The notes under the pieces were generated by a model. That model did not search any database. It saw nothing but the letters and a program-made list of their open reading frames with translations, and had not been told where the DNA came from. Positions 24,652 to 33,461 of a stretch of DNA of 64,000 nucleotides are shown here, piece after piece. Within the stretch, counting starts at the first letter, position 1, and every line of letters begins with the position of its first letter. This DNA is from Paenibacillus sp. V4I3 (lineage in GTDB: Bacteria; Bacillota; Bacilli; Paenibacillales; NBRC-103111), in contig NZ_JAUSZA010000001.1 of assembly GCF_030817215.1 (NCBI RefSeq), positions 6,980,501-7,044,500 on the forward strand, in the 5' to 3' direction. A program made the translations under genes and the position numbers.

Positions 24652-26004
24652 TTACTCATTTGTTTTGTTATTCCGATATTCTTGGGGGGAGATGCCCTTC
24701 TTTCTCTTGAAGAATGTCGTGAAATAGGAATGCGAATCAAACCCGACTCGTACAGCAATTTCATTTAACTTCAGGTTGGTATGTTCCATGAGGCGAATCG
24801 CCTCCTCCAGCCTCATCGTATGGATATATTCAAGTAAATTACTCCCTGTCATTTGTTTATAAAAGCGAGATAAGTACGACGGGTTAAAATGCACTTTCTC
24901 CGCAATGGAGGTCAGCGAGATATCTCCGGATAAATGCTCATGTATATACGTATGAATCTGGTCAATGACCAACGATTTTACGTCTTCCTGCCTCATCCCA
25001 CCTCGCTCATATAAAGATTCCTCATCCATACTGGATCCTTCGAGGTCGATCATGACCATATTTTGGCCTGCTGACACCCTGTTTTTCAGCATGGACCGTA
25101 AGGATTCATATTGATCCCGGATTGTGTCCCATATGCATATAGGATTATCGGATATGCCGAATGATACGAAAACACCCAACCTTAGTTCACAATCATTTTG
25201 TACTTGTTCCAAAATGCCTTTCATATAGACTTTGACAGCATTCCACTGCGATTCAATCGCCGTTTCAGCGGCCTGAAAACGACTTAGCAGCACTTCTTCA
25301 GGCTGCAGAAGCCAGACAAGTAGATCATTACCTAAAATAGCCTGCTCTCTTGCAATTGTCGCGGGCAGGTAATTGTCAAATGTCCTTTGAACAGATTCAA
25401 GAATCCCCCTGGAAGTCACATCCTCCAAGCGGTCGATGCTTCCAATCAGAAAAAATGCTGGCTGATCAATCGAAATGCAAAAGTCCACATCTTCATAACG
25501 AGACTCGTTTCTCAGTGAACGCATAGGCTCGCCTTCCAGAACCCTTCTCACTAGCTCGTCTTTCAAAAAAGGCTCGACGATTTGAAAATGCATCCTAGCC
25601 TTCTCTTCTTGAATTCTACGGCGGTTCTCTTCATCGAGTTTTTTGGAAGCCTGCTTCACGGCTTCGAAAATGGGGCCAACTCCTTCTGTTTTCAGGATAT
25701 AATCGTCCACATTTTTGCGCAGAGCTTCATGAATGTAATCAAAATCACTGTATCCGCTCAGAAATATGATGCGGCATAACGGCCAATAGAAGGTAATTTC
25801 ATCAATGAGCTGAAGTCCGTTCTTTTGGGGCATACGTATATCGCTGAGTAGAATATCCAGCTTCTTTTTCTTGGCGATCTCGACAGCCTCTTTGGCGGAA
25901 TAGGCTTTGCATACATCCAGTTCGAACTGAGTATTCTCCTGAAAAAGCTGAACTAGGCCATTTACGATGCCGGGCTCGTCGTCTACAATCAAAAGTCGGT
26001 ACAT
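24652..26004 (-). CDS. YesN-type response regulator (REC + AraC helix-turn-helix)
   Basis: A 450-residue regulator. The receiver domain has LLIVDDEPG, the phospho-acceptor Asp in LLSDIRMPQKNG (about residue 55) and the conserved Lys in DYILKTEG. A middle segment of unknown fold is followed by a C-terminal AraC double helix-turn-helix (HFNPSYLSRFYKQMTGSNLL and VGFDSHSYFTTFFKRKKG). The ATG at 26004 has AAGGAGG at good spacing. It pairs with the kinase encoded just upstream and probably activates the lipoprotein-permease-enzyme genes downstream. Confidence 0.9.
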   Translation of the reverse strand: MYRLLIVDDEPGIVNGLVQLFQENTQFELDVCKAYSAKEAVEIAKKKKLDILLSDIRMPQKNGLQLIDEITFYWPLCRIIFLSGYSDFDYIHEALRKNVDDYILKTEGVGPIFEAVKQASKKLDEENRRRIQEEKARMHFQIVEPFLKDELVRRVLEGEPMRSLRNESRYEDVDFCISIDQPAFFLIGSIDRLEDVTSRGILESVQRTFDNYLPATIAREQAILGNDLLVWLLQPEEVLLSRFQAAETAIESQWNAVKVYMKGILEQVQNDCELRLGVFVSFGISDNPICIWDTIRDQYESLRSMLKNRVSAGQNMVMIDLEGSSMDEESLYERGGMRQEDVKSLVIDQIHTYIHEHLSGDISLTSIAEKVHFNPSYLSRFYKQMTGSNLLEYIHTMRLEEAIRLMEHTNLKLNEIAVRVGFDSHSYFTTFFKRKKGISPQEYRNNKTNE

Positions 26005-26016
26005 AGTCAAGCCTCC

Positions 26017-27747
26017 TTATCCAAAGATTATAACTAAATCAACCTTTAATCCCCCATACGGACTGCGCGAGACGATGAGTCCGCTGCCCGATGCATACTT
26101 TAGCTGAAGCCGGTTATTCACGTTAATTAATCCCGTTTTTTCAATATGTTTCGAATCCATTGCGAGTTTTTTTCGCAATTGTTCCACATGTTCGTCGGTT
26201 AGCATGTTTCCGTTATCCTCAACCGTTACTTGCAATCTTCCTTCGTGATAATCCGTACTAATATAAACGATCCCTTCTTCTGTACCGTCTTCAAAGGCGT
26301 GTTCGAATACATTTTCGACAATAGGCTGAATAATGAGCCACGGCACGGGGATAAACTGCGGGATATTCGATATTTCTTGATATTCGTAAGCAATCCGGTT
26401 TGAGAAACGAATACATTGAATTTCACAATAATCGAGTGCATGGCGGTATTCTTTATAAAACGGAACCTCATCCGATCCGCTTCTTGTGATGTACTGGTAG
26501 TAGCTCCCTAGTTTCTGGGAAAGCGTAGCGGCTCCGTCCGTGTCCCCCACTTGGCACATCACATGAATATTGAAAAAGCAATTGTAAAGAAAATGCGGAT
26601 TAATTTGAGATTGGAGCTGCTTGAACTGGGAGTGCTGCAACGCGATCTTCTGCTCATAGATTTCTTCAATCGATTTTTTCAGTTTGTGGGCCATGTTATT
26701 GAAGCCGTTGAAGACATAATGAAATTCATCATTTGACTTGGACTCGATGATGATATTGAGGCTATCGGCTTCAATCATATGGAAGGCTTTGACCAGCTTG
26801 GATATCGGTCTGTGGATCATCAAATGAACAGAAAATGAGTACAGCACCATAACGATAACAGCCATAAAGAATAGAGAATAGAACCATGAACTGAAATGGA
26901 CTAAAGGACGCGTGATTTCATTCTGGTTTACGTACATCATTAAGGACAAGTGCATGGAACTGACCTCATCCCGGATGATAAAGTAGCTAATACCATTGAG
27001 CTTTCTTATCACCGACCCATTCGAGTCTTTAACGCTTGGCTCGCTTGTCAAGTTCAATATCTCGACTGAATCCTTGACTTCTTTCGCAGTCGTCAAGACA
27101 ACACCAGATTCTTGATTTCCCAGAAAGACATTGGACTCCGGATACAAGTTTGTAATTTCTCTTAAAGCGTTTAGCAGCTTAGGTATCGAGATTTCGATAT
27201 AGGACCAGATGCCGCCGTAATTTTCAACTTCAATGAAAAAGATCCTTTCCCCGATCTGATAAAACGAGGGCTTTGGCGTAATTGGGATAAGGGACTTAAT
27301 CAATTCCATTTCCGGATTCGGTGTAACGGTAACGTCGTTTGTCGTGGAAATCGTTTTTCCGATGGCCTCAACATACACGCCGGCGTTCACCACATATTCA
27401 CTGGATTCGGTAAGAGTCGCTAGTCGATCTATGACCCGATTAATGAGCTCGACCTTTTCATAATCCTCCAGTGTCCTGCCCCGGAAACTCAGCTTCTGCA
27501 GATTATCATCGTTTAGCAGTTGAAGCTGTAATTTTCGAATTAAATACAGTTCGTTATCCAACTGCTTTGAATAAAAGTCCGCACCAGCCACAGCGGAATT
27601 CAGAATTGTTTGTCTCGTTAGGGACATTCCTTTGTAATTCAACCAAATGTTCATGGAAATAAGAGGGAGAAAAAATAGGATGAAAACGATGATCATTTTC
27701 TGATAGACAAACCATTTCGATGTTTTCCTTGCAACCTGTAATTTCAA
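26017..27747 (-). CDS. YesM-type sensor histidine kinase
   Basis: A 576-residue membrane kinase. One transmembrane helix lies near the N-terminus (MIIVFILFFLPLISMNIW), then an extracellular sensor domain, a second helix, a HAMP domain, the His_kinase box QINPHFLYNCFF with the phospho-accepting His, and an ATPase domain with QPIVENVFEHAFEDG and VEDNG. The best start is a TTG at 27747, preceded by AAGGAGGAAGA. It is first in the operon and presumably senses the extracellular polysaccharide breakdown product, perhaps with the downstream lipoprotein. Confidence 0.9.
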   Translation of the reverse strand: MKLQVARKTSKWFVYQKMIIVFILFFLPLISMNIWLNYKGMSLTRQTILNSAVAGADFYSKQLDNELYLIRKLQLQLLNDDNLQKLSFRGRTLEDYEKVELINRVIDRLATLTESSEYVVNAGVYVEAIGKTISTTNDVTVTPNPEMELIKSLIPITPKPSFYQIGERIFFIEVENYGGIWSYIEISIPKLLNALREITNLYPESNVFLGNQESGVVLTTAKEVKDSVEILNLTSEPSVKDSNGSVIRKLNGISYFIIRDEVSSMHLSLMMYVNQNEITRPLVHFSSWFYSLFFMAVIVMVLYSFSVHLMIHRPISKLVKAFHMIEADSLNIIIESKSNDEFHYVFNGFNNMAHKLKKSIEEIYEQKIALQHSQFKQLQSQINPHFLYNCFFNIHVMCQVGDTDGAATLSQKLGSYYQYITRSGSDEVPFYKEYRHALDYCEIQCIRFSNRIAYEYQEISNIPQFIPVPWLIIQPIVENVFEHAFEDGTEEGIVYISTDYHEGRLQVTVEDNGNMLTDEHVEQLRKKLAMDSKHIEKTGLINVNNRLQLKYASGSGLIVSRSPYGGLKVDLVIIFG

Positions 27748-27771
27748 TAATCTTCCTCCTTGAACTGATGT

Positions 27772-27777
27772 ATTATA
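27772..27777 (-). promoter_or_regulatory. Probable -10 box of the lyase operon
   Basis: The minus strand reads TATAAT about 25 bp before the kinase start. The -35 region is weak (a TTCGGA-like sequence about 15 bp away), consistent with an activator-dependent or low-level promoter. Confidence 0.4.
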
Positions 27778-27860
27778 AGGTAAAGCTATATATCCGAAAA
27801 AAGGAACGGTTTCGGTGGATTTGTACCGATTTTCCAATATAACCAATTAATTGCAAATCG

Positions 27861-28154
27861 TTGGCAGCATTTTGGCTTGAAGCCCCGGGGTGGTATTGCA
27901 CGCGTCATCATCACCATTTGTTTGAATTGCTATGTTGTTTGGAAGGGGAGGGAAAGCTTGAACTAAACCGTGAATCGGTCACATTGCAGGAAGGAGACTG
28001 GGTGCCGATCAAATCCGGTGTTCGACAACGACAGTATCTCTCCTTTAGCCGGGACTGTCAACTGCAGGCCCTGCGGATTCCAACGTTCAACGGTTCCTTG
28101 ATATATGCCGTCCAGAAACACCTGGGCCCGATCATGAACATCTTGCAGGTATAA
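27861..28154 (+). pseudogene. AraC-type cupin domain fragment
   Basis: The frame encodes a cupin-like sensor segment (HHHHLFELLCCLEGEGKLEL followed by VTLQEGDWVPIKSGV) as found at the N-terminus of AraC regulators. It has no convincing start site and no helix-turn-helix part, and it ends after 97 codons. It is probably the stump of a regulator lost when the island was assembled. Confidence 0.45.
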
Positions 28155-28749
28155 ATTCTCGCAATCAGGGGACCCGTAACTTTAGTCGAATAGATGATAA
28201 ATCCATAGCTCTGGCATAAAATCATTGTTACAATTGTCCATGAGTACAGTCCATTCCTACTCCGTACACTTGAGATTTTTTCACCATCTACTTCCTCCAA
28301 ATATTTCAAGAACTTATGATATGCCTCATTCTGACGTTTGGTAATATCTTAATCCTATCAGATTGAAAATTCTTCTGGAAAAAATACGCTTTCATCTTTG
28401 CTGTCTGTATTAACGAATTCTGCCCGTTACTTCAATGAAAAACAGGGAGCAGCTGCCATAGCAGTCCACTCCCTGTTTAATCCACTTTTTTCTTCAATGT
28501 AGGTAGGCATGGATGGCCAATATTTCGTCATGTGTAAACAATGCAGGCCGGCCAATAATCGCTTATAAATTCTCCTTTTGGTCGGTAACGATGCGAAGAT
28601 GGTTGCCTTATGAATGTCATTCAGCACTCCTGAATTTTCGAAACTAAAAATAATTCCCTCTGTATTTCAATATTGGTTTTATGGTGCGTCCGAACGTTCA
28701 TTTTCTCAAGTCAGCTCATTTTTCGAAATTTTTCATTGAGTAACTCAAA
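28155..28749. other. Intergenic stretch with no recognised gene
   Basis: This AT-rich region lies between the cupin fragment and the right direct repeat. No conserved reading frame is recognised. The only clear structure is the hairpin at 28438-28478. It probably consists of decayed sequence at the island border. Confidence 0.5.
28438..28478 (-). terminator. Hairpin with T-run, no clear gene
   Basis: AAACAGGGAG / CTCCCTGTTT with a 19-nt loop is followed on the minus strand by TTTTTCATTG. It could be the terminator of a minus-strand gene that has been lost. Confidence 0.5.
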
Positions 28750-28790
28750 GAAAATAAAACAAACCGGACCCCCTTATTTGGAGTTCCGGT
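28750..28790 (-). terminator. Rho-independent terminator after ABC ATPase copy 2
   Basis: ACCGGAACTCC / GGGGGTCCGGT is followed by TTGTTTTATTTTC on the minus strand. It matches the terminator of copy 1. Confidence 0.85.
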
Positions 28791-28800
28791 CCTATAAACA

Positions 28801-29475
28801 CTAAACAACTTCATTCAATCGCCCATCCCGAAACCGCACAATCCGTTTCGCCTGTTGCGCAATCAATAAGTCATGCGTAATCAAAATAATCGTCCGACCT
28901 TGTGCATTTAATCTCTTTAAAATGTTTAAAATCTCCACACCTGTCTTCGAATCTAACGCTCCCGTAGGTTCATCCGCCAAAATGATTGGAGGATCTCCTG
29001 CCAACGTTCGCGCTATAGCAACACGTTGCTGCTGTCCACCAGATAACTCTGATGGAAAGTGCCTCTTACGATCCAGCAAGTCCACCGATTCTAGAGCATG
29101 CAAAACGAGAGGCTCTCTTTCCTTTTTACTCATTCCCCGATAGATCAAAGGCAACTCCACATTCTCATAGGCACTTAATCTCGGCAGCAAGTTGAAGCTT
29201 TGAAAAACGAAACCAATCTTCTGATTACGAATCTCAGCAAGCCCAGAATCCTTTAGCAATTTTATTGCTTGACCATCCAGGTCATAGATACCTTTATCTA
29301 CAACATCCAAACACCCGATGATGTTCATCAGTGTGGATTTGCCGGAACCTGATGGTCCCATGATTGCCACGAACTCTCCGTGATCAATATCTAACGAGAC
29401 ATCATCTAATGCTTTAATCGTTTCCTCGCCCATCGTGTAGTATTTACTGGCATTCTCGATATGGATTAACGTCAT
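28801..29475 (-). CDS. ABC transporter ATP-binding protein, MacB/LolD type (copy 2)
   Basis: This 224-residue ATPase is about 97% identical to the copy at 7957-8631, with the same Walker A (GPSGSGKST), signature (LSGGQQQRV), Walker B (ILADEPTGALD) and H-loop. It follows intact sigK after 59 bp and shares its terminator, so it is probably transcribed in the mother cell during sporulation. No permease gene is present nearby. The start follows GGAGGTGA. Confidence 0.88.
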   Translation of the reverse strand: MTLIHIENASKYYTMGEETIKALDDVSLDIDHGEFVAIMGPSGSGKSTLMNIIGCLDVVDKGIYDLDGQAIKLLKDSGLAEIRNQKIGFVFQSFNLLPRLSAYENVELPLIYRGMSKKEREPLVLHALESVDLLDRKRHFPSELSGGQQQRVAIARTLAGDPPIILADEPTGALDSKTGVEILNILKRLNAQGRTIILITHDLLIAQQAKRIVRFRDGRLNEVV

Positions 29476-29534
29476 AACCTTCACCTCCATTACTTGCACA
29501 GGGTCCAAATAAATGAAGTATCCAATTCGTAACC

Positions 29535-30236
29535 TTACCGTTTCGCCTTATAAAACTCATGATAAAGCTTCATGAGCGCCCTTTTCTCTATCCTTGACAC
29601 ATACGACCGCGAAATCCCCAGCTCCTTCGCAATCTCCCGCTGCGTCCGCTCTTCTCCACCTAATTCCAACCCAAACCGTCCAACGACGACTTCCTTCTCG
29701 CGATCGTCCAAGATTTCCAAGTTCCGATATATTTTGCTCTTCTCTATCTTGAGCTGAACCTTATCTACGACATCATCGGCTTCTGTACCGAGAATGTCGA
29801 TGAGCGTAATTTCATTCCCCTCTTTGTCCGTTCCGATGGGATCATGCAAAGACACATCCTTGCGTGTTTTCTTTAGCGAGCGAAGATGCATAAGTATCTC
29901 GTTCTCGATACAACGTGCTGCAAAAGTCGCCAGCTTCGTCCCTTTGTTGGGAGAGAACGACTCGATGGCTTTGATCAATCCGATCGTCCCGATCGAAATC
30001 AAATCCTCTAAATCTTCTCCTGTATTGTCGAATTTTTTGACTATATGCGCGACAAGTCTTAAATTATGTTCAATCAACTTATTTCTGGAATGGTCATTAC
30101 CTTCAGCCATGAGCCTAAGATGTTTTTCTTCTTCTTCCTCGGTAAGAGGTTGTGGAAACGCATTGTTTTTGACATAGGATACAAGCAAAGTTAACTGTTT
30201 GATTAATAAAGCAATTGCACTAAACAATCCAGGCAT
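29535..30236 (-). CDS. sigK: RNA polymerase sporulation sigma factor SigK (intact)
   Basis: A 233-residue late mother-cell sigma factor. The first 20 residues form the hydrophobic pro-sequence and are followed by YVKNNAFPQPL, the processing site known from Bacillus pro-sigma-K. Region 2 contains EHNLRLVAHIVKKFDNTGED and CIENEILMHLR; region 4 ends with GISRSYVSRIEKRALMK. It is uninterrupted, so no skin-type element needs to be excised. The ATG at 30236 is preferred to a GTG 9 bp upstream because of the GAAGGGGG spacing. It drives spore coat and maturation genes and appears to be co-transcribed with the ATPase gene. Confidence 0.95.
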   Translation of the reverse strand: MPGLFSAIALLIKQLTLLVSYVKNNAFPQPLTEEEEEKHLRLMAEGNDHSRNKLIEHNLRLVAHIVKKFDNTGEDLEDLISIGTIGLIKAIESFSPNKGTKLATFAARCIENEILMHLRSLKKTRKDVSLHDPIGTDKEGNEITLIDILGTEADDVVDKVQLKIEKSKIYRNLEILDDREKEVVVGRFGLELGGEERTQREIAKELGISRSYVSRIEKRALMKLYHEFYKAKR

Positions 30237-30302
30237 TCCAGCCACCCCCTTCAGTGTAGCGGATCATAGCTGTTTAGGAAGCCTCCGCTTATAGATTAGT
30301 AT

Positions 30303-30330
30303 TAGTCTATGTGGGTGTAAGCCTAGAAGT
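30303..30330 (-). promoter_or_regulatory. Mother-cell (sigma-K/sigma-E) type promoter of sigK
   Basis: The minus strand contains CATAGACTA as a -10 element (CATANNNTA for sigma-K; one mismatch from CATACANT for sigma-E) with an AC 17 bp upstream. It lies about 70 bp before sigK. The rest of 30331-30513 has no gene. Confidence 0.4.
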
Positions 30331-30515
30331 GCATGTACGCAAAAGATTACCACTGCTCCGATCGTTTGAATTCACTCAAGATACATGTGTTTATCTTATA
30401 TCTTATTGAGGATAATCCATCTAAGTTTCTTTATGCTATAAACATAGCATATATATCGTATAATTTAATTAGCCTTTTAAGATTATAGCATTATACATCT
30501 ATTTCTCGTCATAAA

Positions 30516-30564
30516 ACAAAAAAAGCGCCTCTTTATGACCTTTCGGGTCTAAAAAGAGTTCGCT
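30516..30564 (-). terminator. Terminator after the GntR/LacI regulator
   Basis: A long imperfect stem from AGCGAACTCTTT to AAAGAGGCGCT with an inner ACC-CGAAA-GGT loop is followed by TTTTTTTG on the minus strand. Confidence 0.85.
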
Positions 30565-30576
30565 ATATTATGCTTA

Positions 30577-31761
30577 TCACTTTTTTAACGGTCCTGTCGA
30601 TTTACCCACCACTAACTTCGGTTGAAGGATAATCTTATGATATTTACCATCACCTTCACCATCACTATCCAACAAGCCAATCAATACTTCAGCTGCTTGT
30701 CTGCCTATCTCTGCCTCGGATTGAGCCACATGTGTAAAGGCTCTTGTTTCACCTTCCCCCGAGGATGGGTCATCGAAGGTGAGAATAGAAAGCTCATCAG
30801 GAACACTAAGCTCTAATCGTTGTGCAATGGCAGCAATATGAAGACCAAGCTTAGCATTTAATGTTATATATGCCGTAGCCAATTTATTACGGATATATCT
30901 ATACAAAGGATGCTGATCGTCGACGCCTTTATTATAATCAATTCTGAATTCAGTTAAAATGAACGCTGGATTGATCAAAGCATTTTTCTGCTTTAAAGCT
31001 TCCATATAACCAGCAATCCGCCCTTCAACTGTAGTTGTAGAAAGCGGAGAATCCGTTACGATGGCGATATCCCGATGACCCAGATCCCAAAGGTGAGAGA
31101 CCGCTAGTTGGATGCCCATAAAATTATCCGAGCTTACCACATGTGTTTCTACGCCAGGTAAATTTCGATCAATCAATACAAACGGATAATTTCTTATCTT
31201 CATTGCGAGGATTTCTTCATTATAGGTTTCCGCATCAATTGGAAAAATAATCAAGCCCTCTGCGCCTTTATGGATGAGCTCCATAATCGCTTCTTTTTCT
31301 CTATCCTTGTTATCTTTCGTGAGTACAATAGCTAAATAATAACGGCTCTCATCCAATATCGAATTAATGCCTTGAATCAATCTTAGTGCAAAGTAATCCT
31401 CTAACGACGGAATTAAGAAGCCAATCATTCGGCGACGGTTCGTTGATAGTGGTTGATAGCTTTCCCCGGAAACCACATTAGATTCAAGCCCAATCACTTT
31501 AGGCTGATCCTGATATTGTACAACAGGTTGAGGCATAGACTTGCTTTGGACGAAGCTTCCTCTTCCTGGTATTCTGTAAATCCAACCATCCTTGGCTAGC
31601 TGAGTGAGGGCATTAGCAACCGTGATTCGGCTAACGTGAAACTCCTCCATCAATTCTTTCTCTGTTGGAATTTTGTCATCAGCTGCCAGCTGCCCTGTTG
31701 TAATCAAGCGCTTAAAATGCTCCTGAATCACCATATATAATGGTTGTCTTTCATTATTCAT
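30577..31761 (-). CDS. GntR/LacI chimeric repressor, AraR-like
   Basis: A 394-residue repressor that joins a GntR winged helix-turn-helix (residues ~5-72: KIPTEKELMEEFHVSRITVA) to a LacI-type sugar-binding domain (from about residue 108; RMIGFLIPSLEDYFALRLIQ, later DELSILTFDD). This unusual fusion is characteristic of AraR, the L-arabinose-responsive repressor of Bacillus. The neighbouring GH43 enzyme and sugar transporter support an arabinose or arabino-oligosaccharide link. It probably represses itself through the inverted repeat that covers its -10 box. Confidence 0.85.
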   Translation of the reverse strand: MNNERQPLYMVIQEHFKRLITTGQLAADDKIPTEKELMEEFHVSRITVANALTQLAKDGWIYRIPGRGSFVQSKSMPQPVVQYQDQPKVIGLESNVVSGESYQPLSTNRRRMIGFLIPSLEDYFALRLIQGINSILDESRYYLAIVLTKDNKDREKEAIMELIHKGAEGLIIFPIDAETYNEEILAMKIRNYPFVLIDRNLPGVETHVVSSDNFMGIQLAVSHLWDLGHRDIAIVTDSPLSTTTVEGRIAGYMEALKQKNALINPAFILTEFRIDYNKGVDDQHPLYRYIRNKLATAYITLNAKLGLHIAAIAQRLELSVPDELSILTFDDPSSGEGETRAFTHVAQSEAEIGRQAAEVLIGLLDSDGEGDGKYHKIILQPKLVVGKSTGPLKK

Positions 31762-31774
31762 TGTTTTTGCCCCT

Positions 31775-31825
31775 ATTTGCTAAATTCTCTTATATCAATT
31801 ATAGCAAATTGACCTACTTAGTCAA
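31775..31825 (-). promoter_or_regulatory. Sigma-A promoter with overlapping operator
   Basis: TTGACT (31820-31825) and TATAAT (31798-31803) are separated by 16 bp. An inverted repeat ATTTGCTA (31775-31782) / TAGCAAAT (31802-31809) begins in the -10 box and flanks the start of transcription, a classic arrangement for autorepression. Confidence 0.7.
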
Positions 31826-31853
31826 TCCCCCTCAACTGGCCGACTCGCTAAAC

Positions 31854-33461
31854 CTAATTCGATCCCATATTCTTACCCTCACGGTATTCTGTAGGGGTTC
31901 GATTCGTAAGCGTTTTGAACACGCGATTGAAATGACGAATATTCGTAAAGCCCGTTGAATCCGAGATCACTTGAATTTTTTCATCCGAGTAGAGCAGCAT
32001 CGTTTTCGCTTTTTCTATTCGCTTTTCCGTAAGAAAATCGATAAAAGACTGACCTTGCTTGCTTTTAAACAAGCTGCTTAAATAAGATGGATTCAGATAA
32101 ACGATTTCCGCCATCATGTTTAGGGTGATCGATTCAGCATAGTGTTCTTCGACATATCGCACAACCAATTCAACTGGACTGGTTACAAACTTTTTCTTGC
32201 GGTTCGAAATGCAAACACTTAAATCACCTAACAGCTTCTGGCAGCGTTCGATCAATTCTTTACTGGACGAAATGGAGTAAATATCCATTAACACCTGCTT
32301 CACATCGGTAGCCTTCAGCCACTGTTTAACCACAGCCAAATTGACTGCCAGTTCGTAGAAGTGAAGCAGCATTTTGCAAATTTGCTGTTGAATGATTTCT
32401 GGGTCATGCCATTGTTGACAAAGCTTGGTTACAAATTGACTTGCCTGGTATTGTACATTAGTCAAATCGCCTTCTTGGACAAATTGATTGAGCAGGTTCC
32501 AATCGGAGGAATGCCATTCGAACTTCTCCATTTTCATCTCGGCTATGGTCTCACTAGAAAGCAAGCGGTCTCCGCCAATAACCAATCGGTACAATAAAGC
32601 TAATCCCGCTTCCTTGTAGGATTTAGAAATTGATTCCAAGTCCTTGGCAGGACTGCCTAGTCCAAACGTGATTGTAAAATTGGATTGCCCGCGGATTTCC
32701 TTGCGGATTCGGTTTGTTAATTTCTCAATTTCCGAATACGAGGATTCCCCTTCCTCATGATTGATTAAAGCGACAACCTCATTATCATGTAAAATAAAGA
32801 CATGCCCAAGTAAGGATTTGTCGATGCTCTCCTGAATAAATTGCTGCATGTAGACGGAAAACAAAGATGGATTCAATTGGTAATATCTTTCATCCGTTAC
32901 TGAATCTCGGTCTAGCTTAGCAACCAAACAGCTAGTATTAGGATGTGGAAATAGAATTCCTACATTCTCAAGCAGCTCTGTCTCCGCATGATGAATGCTC
33001 CCCGTTAGTAGACCGGCTAATATATGGTGACGCATTTGATTCTGTACTTGTCTATCTTTGGCATTTACTTTACTTTGCTGCTTTTCTAGCGCCAACTCTT
33101 CCTGCAGCTTGCCAAGCAAATCATATAACTCTTCTCTTTCGAATGGTTTCATTAAATAGTCTTTTGCCCCTAATCTTAGGGATTCACGAGCGTATTGGAA
33201 ATCGTTATACCCGCTCATCACAACACATGCAATCTGCGGGTAGCGTTCCTTCACGATATACTGCAGCTGGATACCATCCATCCGTGGCATTTTGATATCT
33301 GTAATAATCAAATCGGGCTGTAGTTCCTCTATTTTTTCTAAGGCTTCCACGCCATCCATGGCTTCCCCAATAACAATCCATTCAGATTGCATCTCTGCAA
33401 TCATTAGTCGAATGCCTTTACGAAAAATCGCTTCGTCATCTACGATTAGTATATTAGGCAT
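31854..33461 (-). CDS. YesN/AraT-type response regulator
   Basis: A 535-residue regulator with an N-terminal receiver (NILIVDDEAIF; Asp in LIITDIKMPRMDG at about residue 55; Lys in KDYLMKPFEREE) and a C-terminal AraC helix-turn-helix (LNPSYLSSLFKSKQGQSFID, STGFTNIRHFNRVFKTL). The kinase gene upstream overlaps its start by 8 bp, so the two are translationally coupled. It probably activates the transporter genes at 37.8-41 kb. The longer central region (residues 130-420) is variable in this family. Confidence 0.9.
   Translation of the reverse strand: MPNILIVDDEAIFRKGIRLMIAEMQSEWIVIGEAMDGVEALEKIEELQPDLIITDIKMPRMDGIQLQYIVKERYPQIACVVMSGYNDFQYARESLRLGAKDYLMKPFEREELYDLLGKLQEELALEKQQSKVNAKDRQVQNQMRHHILAGLLTGSIHHAETELLENVGILFPHPNTSCLVAKLDRDSVTDERYYQLNPSLFSVYMQQFIQESIDKSLLGHVFILHDNEVVALINHEEGESSYSEIEKLTNRIRKEIRGQSNFTITFGLGSPAKDLESISKSYKEAGLALLYRLVIGGDRLLSSETIAEMKMEKFEWHSSDWNLLNQFVQEGDLTNVQYQASQFVTKLCQQWHDPEIIQQQICKMLLHFYELAVNLAVVKQWLKATDVKQVLMDIYSISSSKELIERCQKLLGDLSVCISNRKKKFVTSPVELVVRYVEEHYAESITLNMMAEIVYLNPSYLSSLFKSKQGQSFIDFLTEKRIEKAKTMLLYSDEKIQVISDSTGFTNIRHFNRVFKTLTNRTPTEYREGKNMGSN

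Larger units (their letters stand above)
28750..30040. repeat. 1.3-kb direct repeat, right copy
   Basis: This is the counterpart of 7905-9197. Beyond 30040 this copy continues into the 5' part of sigK, whereas the left copy switches to IS6-like sequence. Confidence 0.9.

Noticed and set aside
7905..30040. A skin-type sigK-intervening element
   Set aside because: In skin systems both halves of sigK are incomplete until excision and a serine recombinase gene lies inside. Here the right sigK is intact and no recombinase gene is present in the interval.
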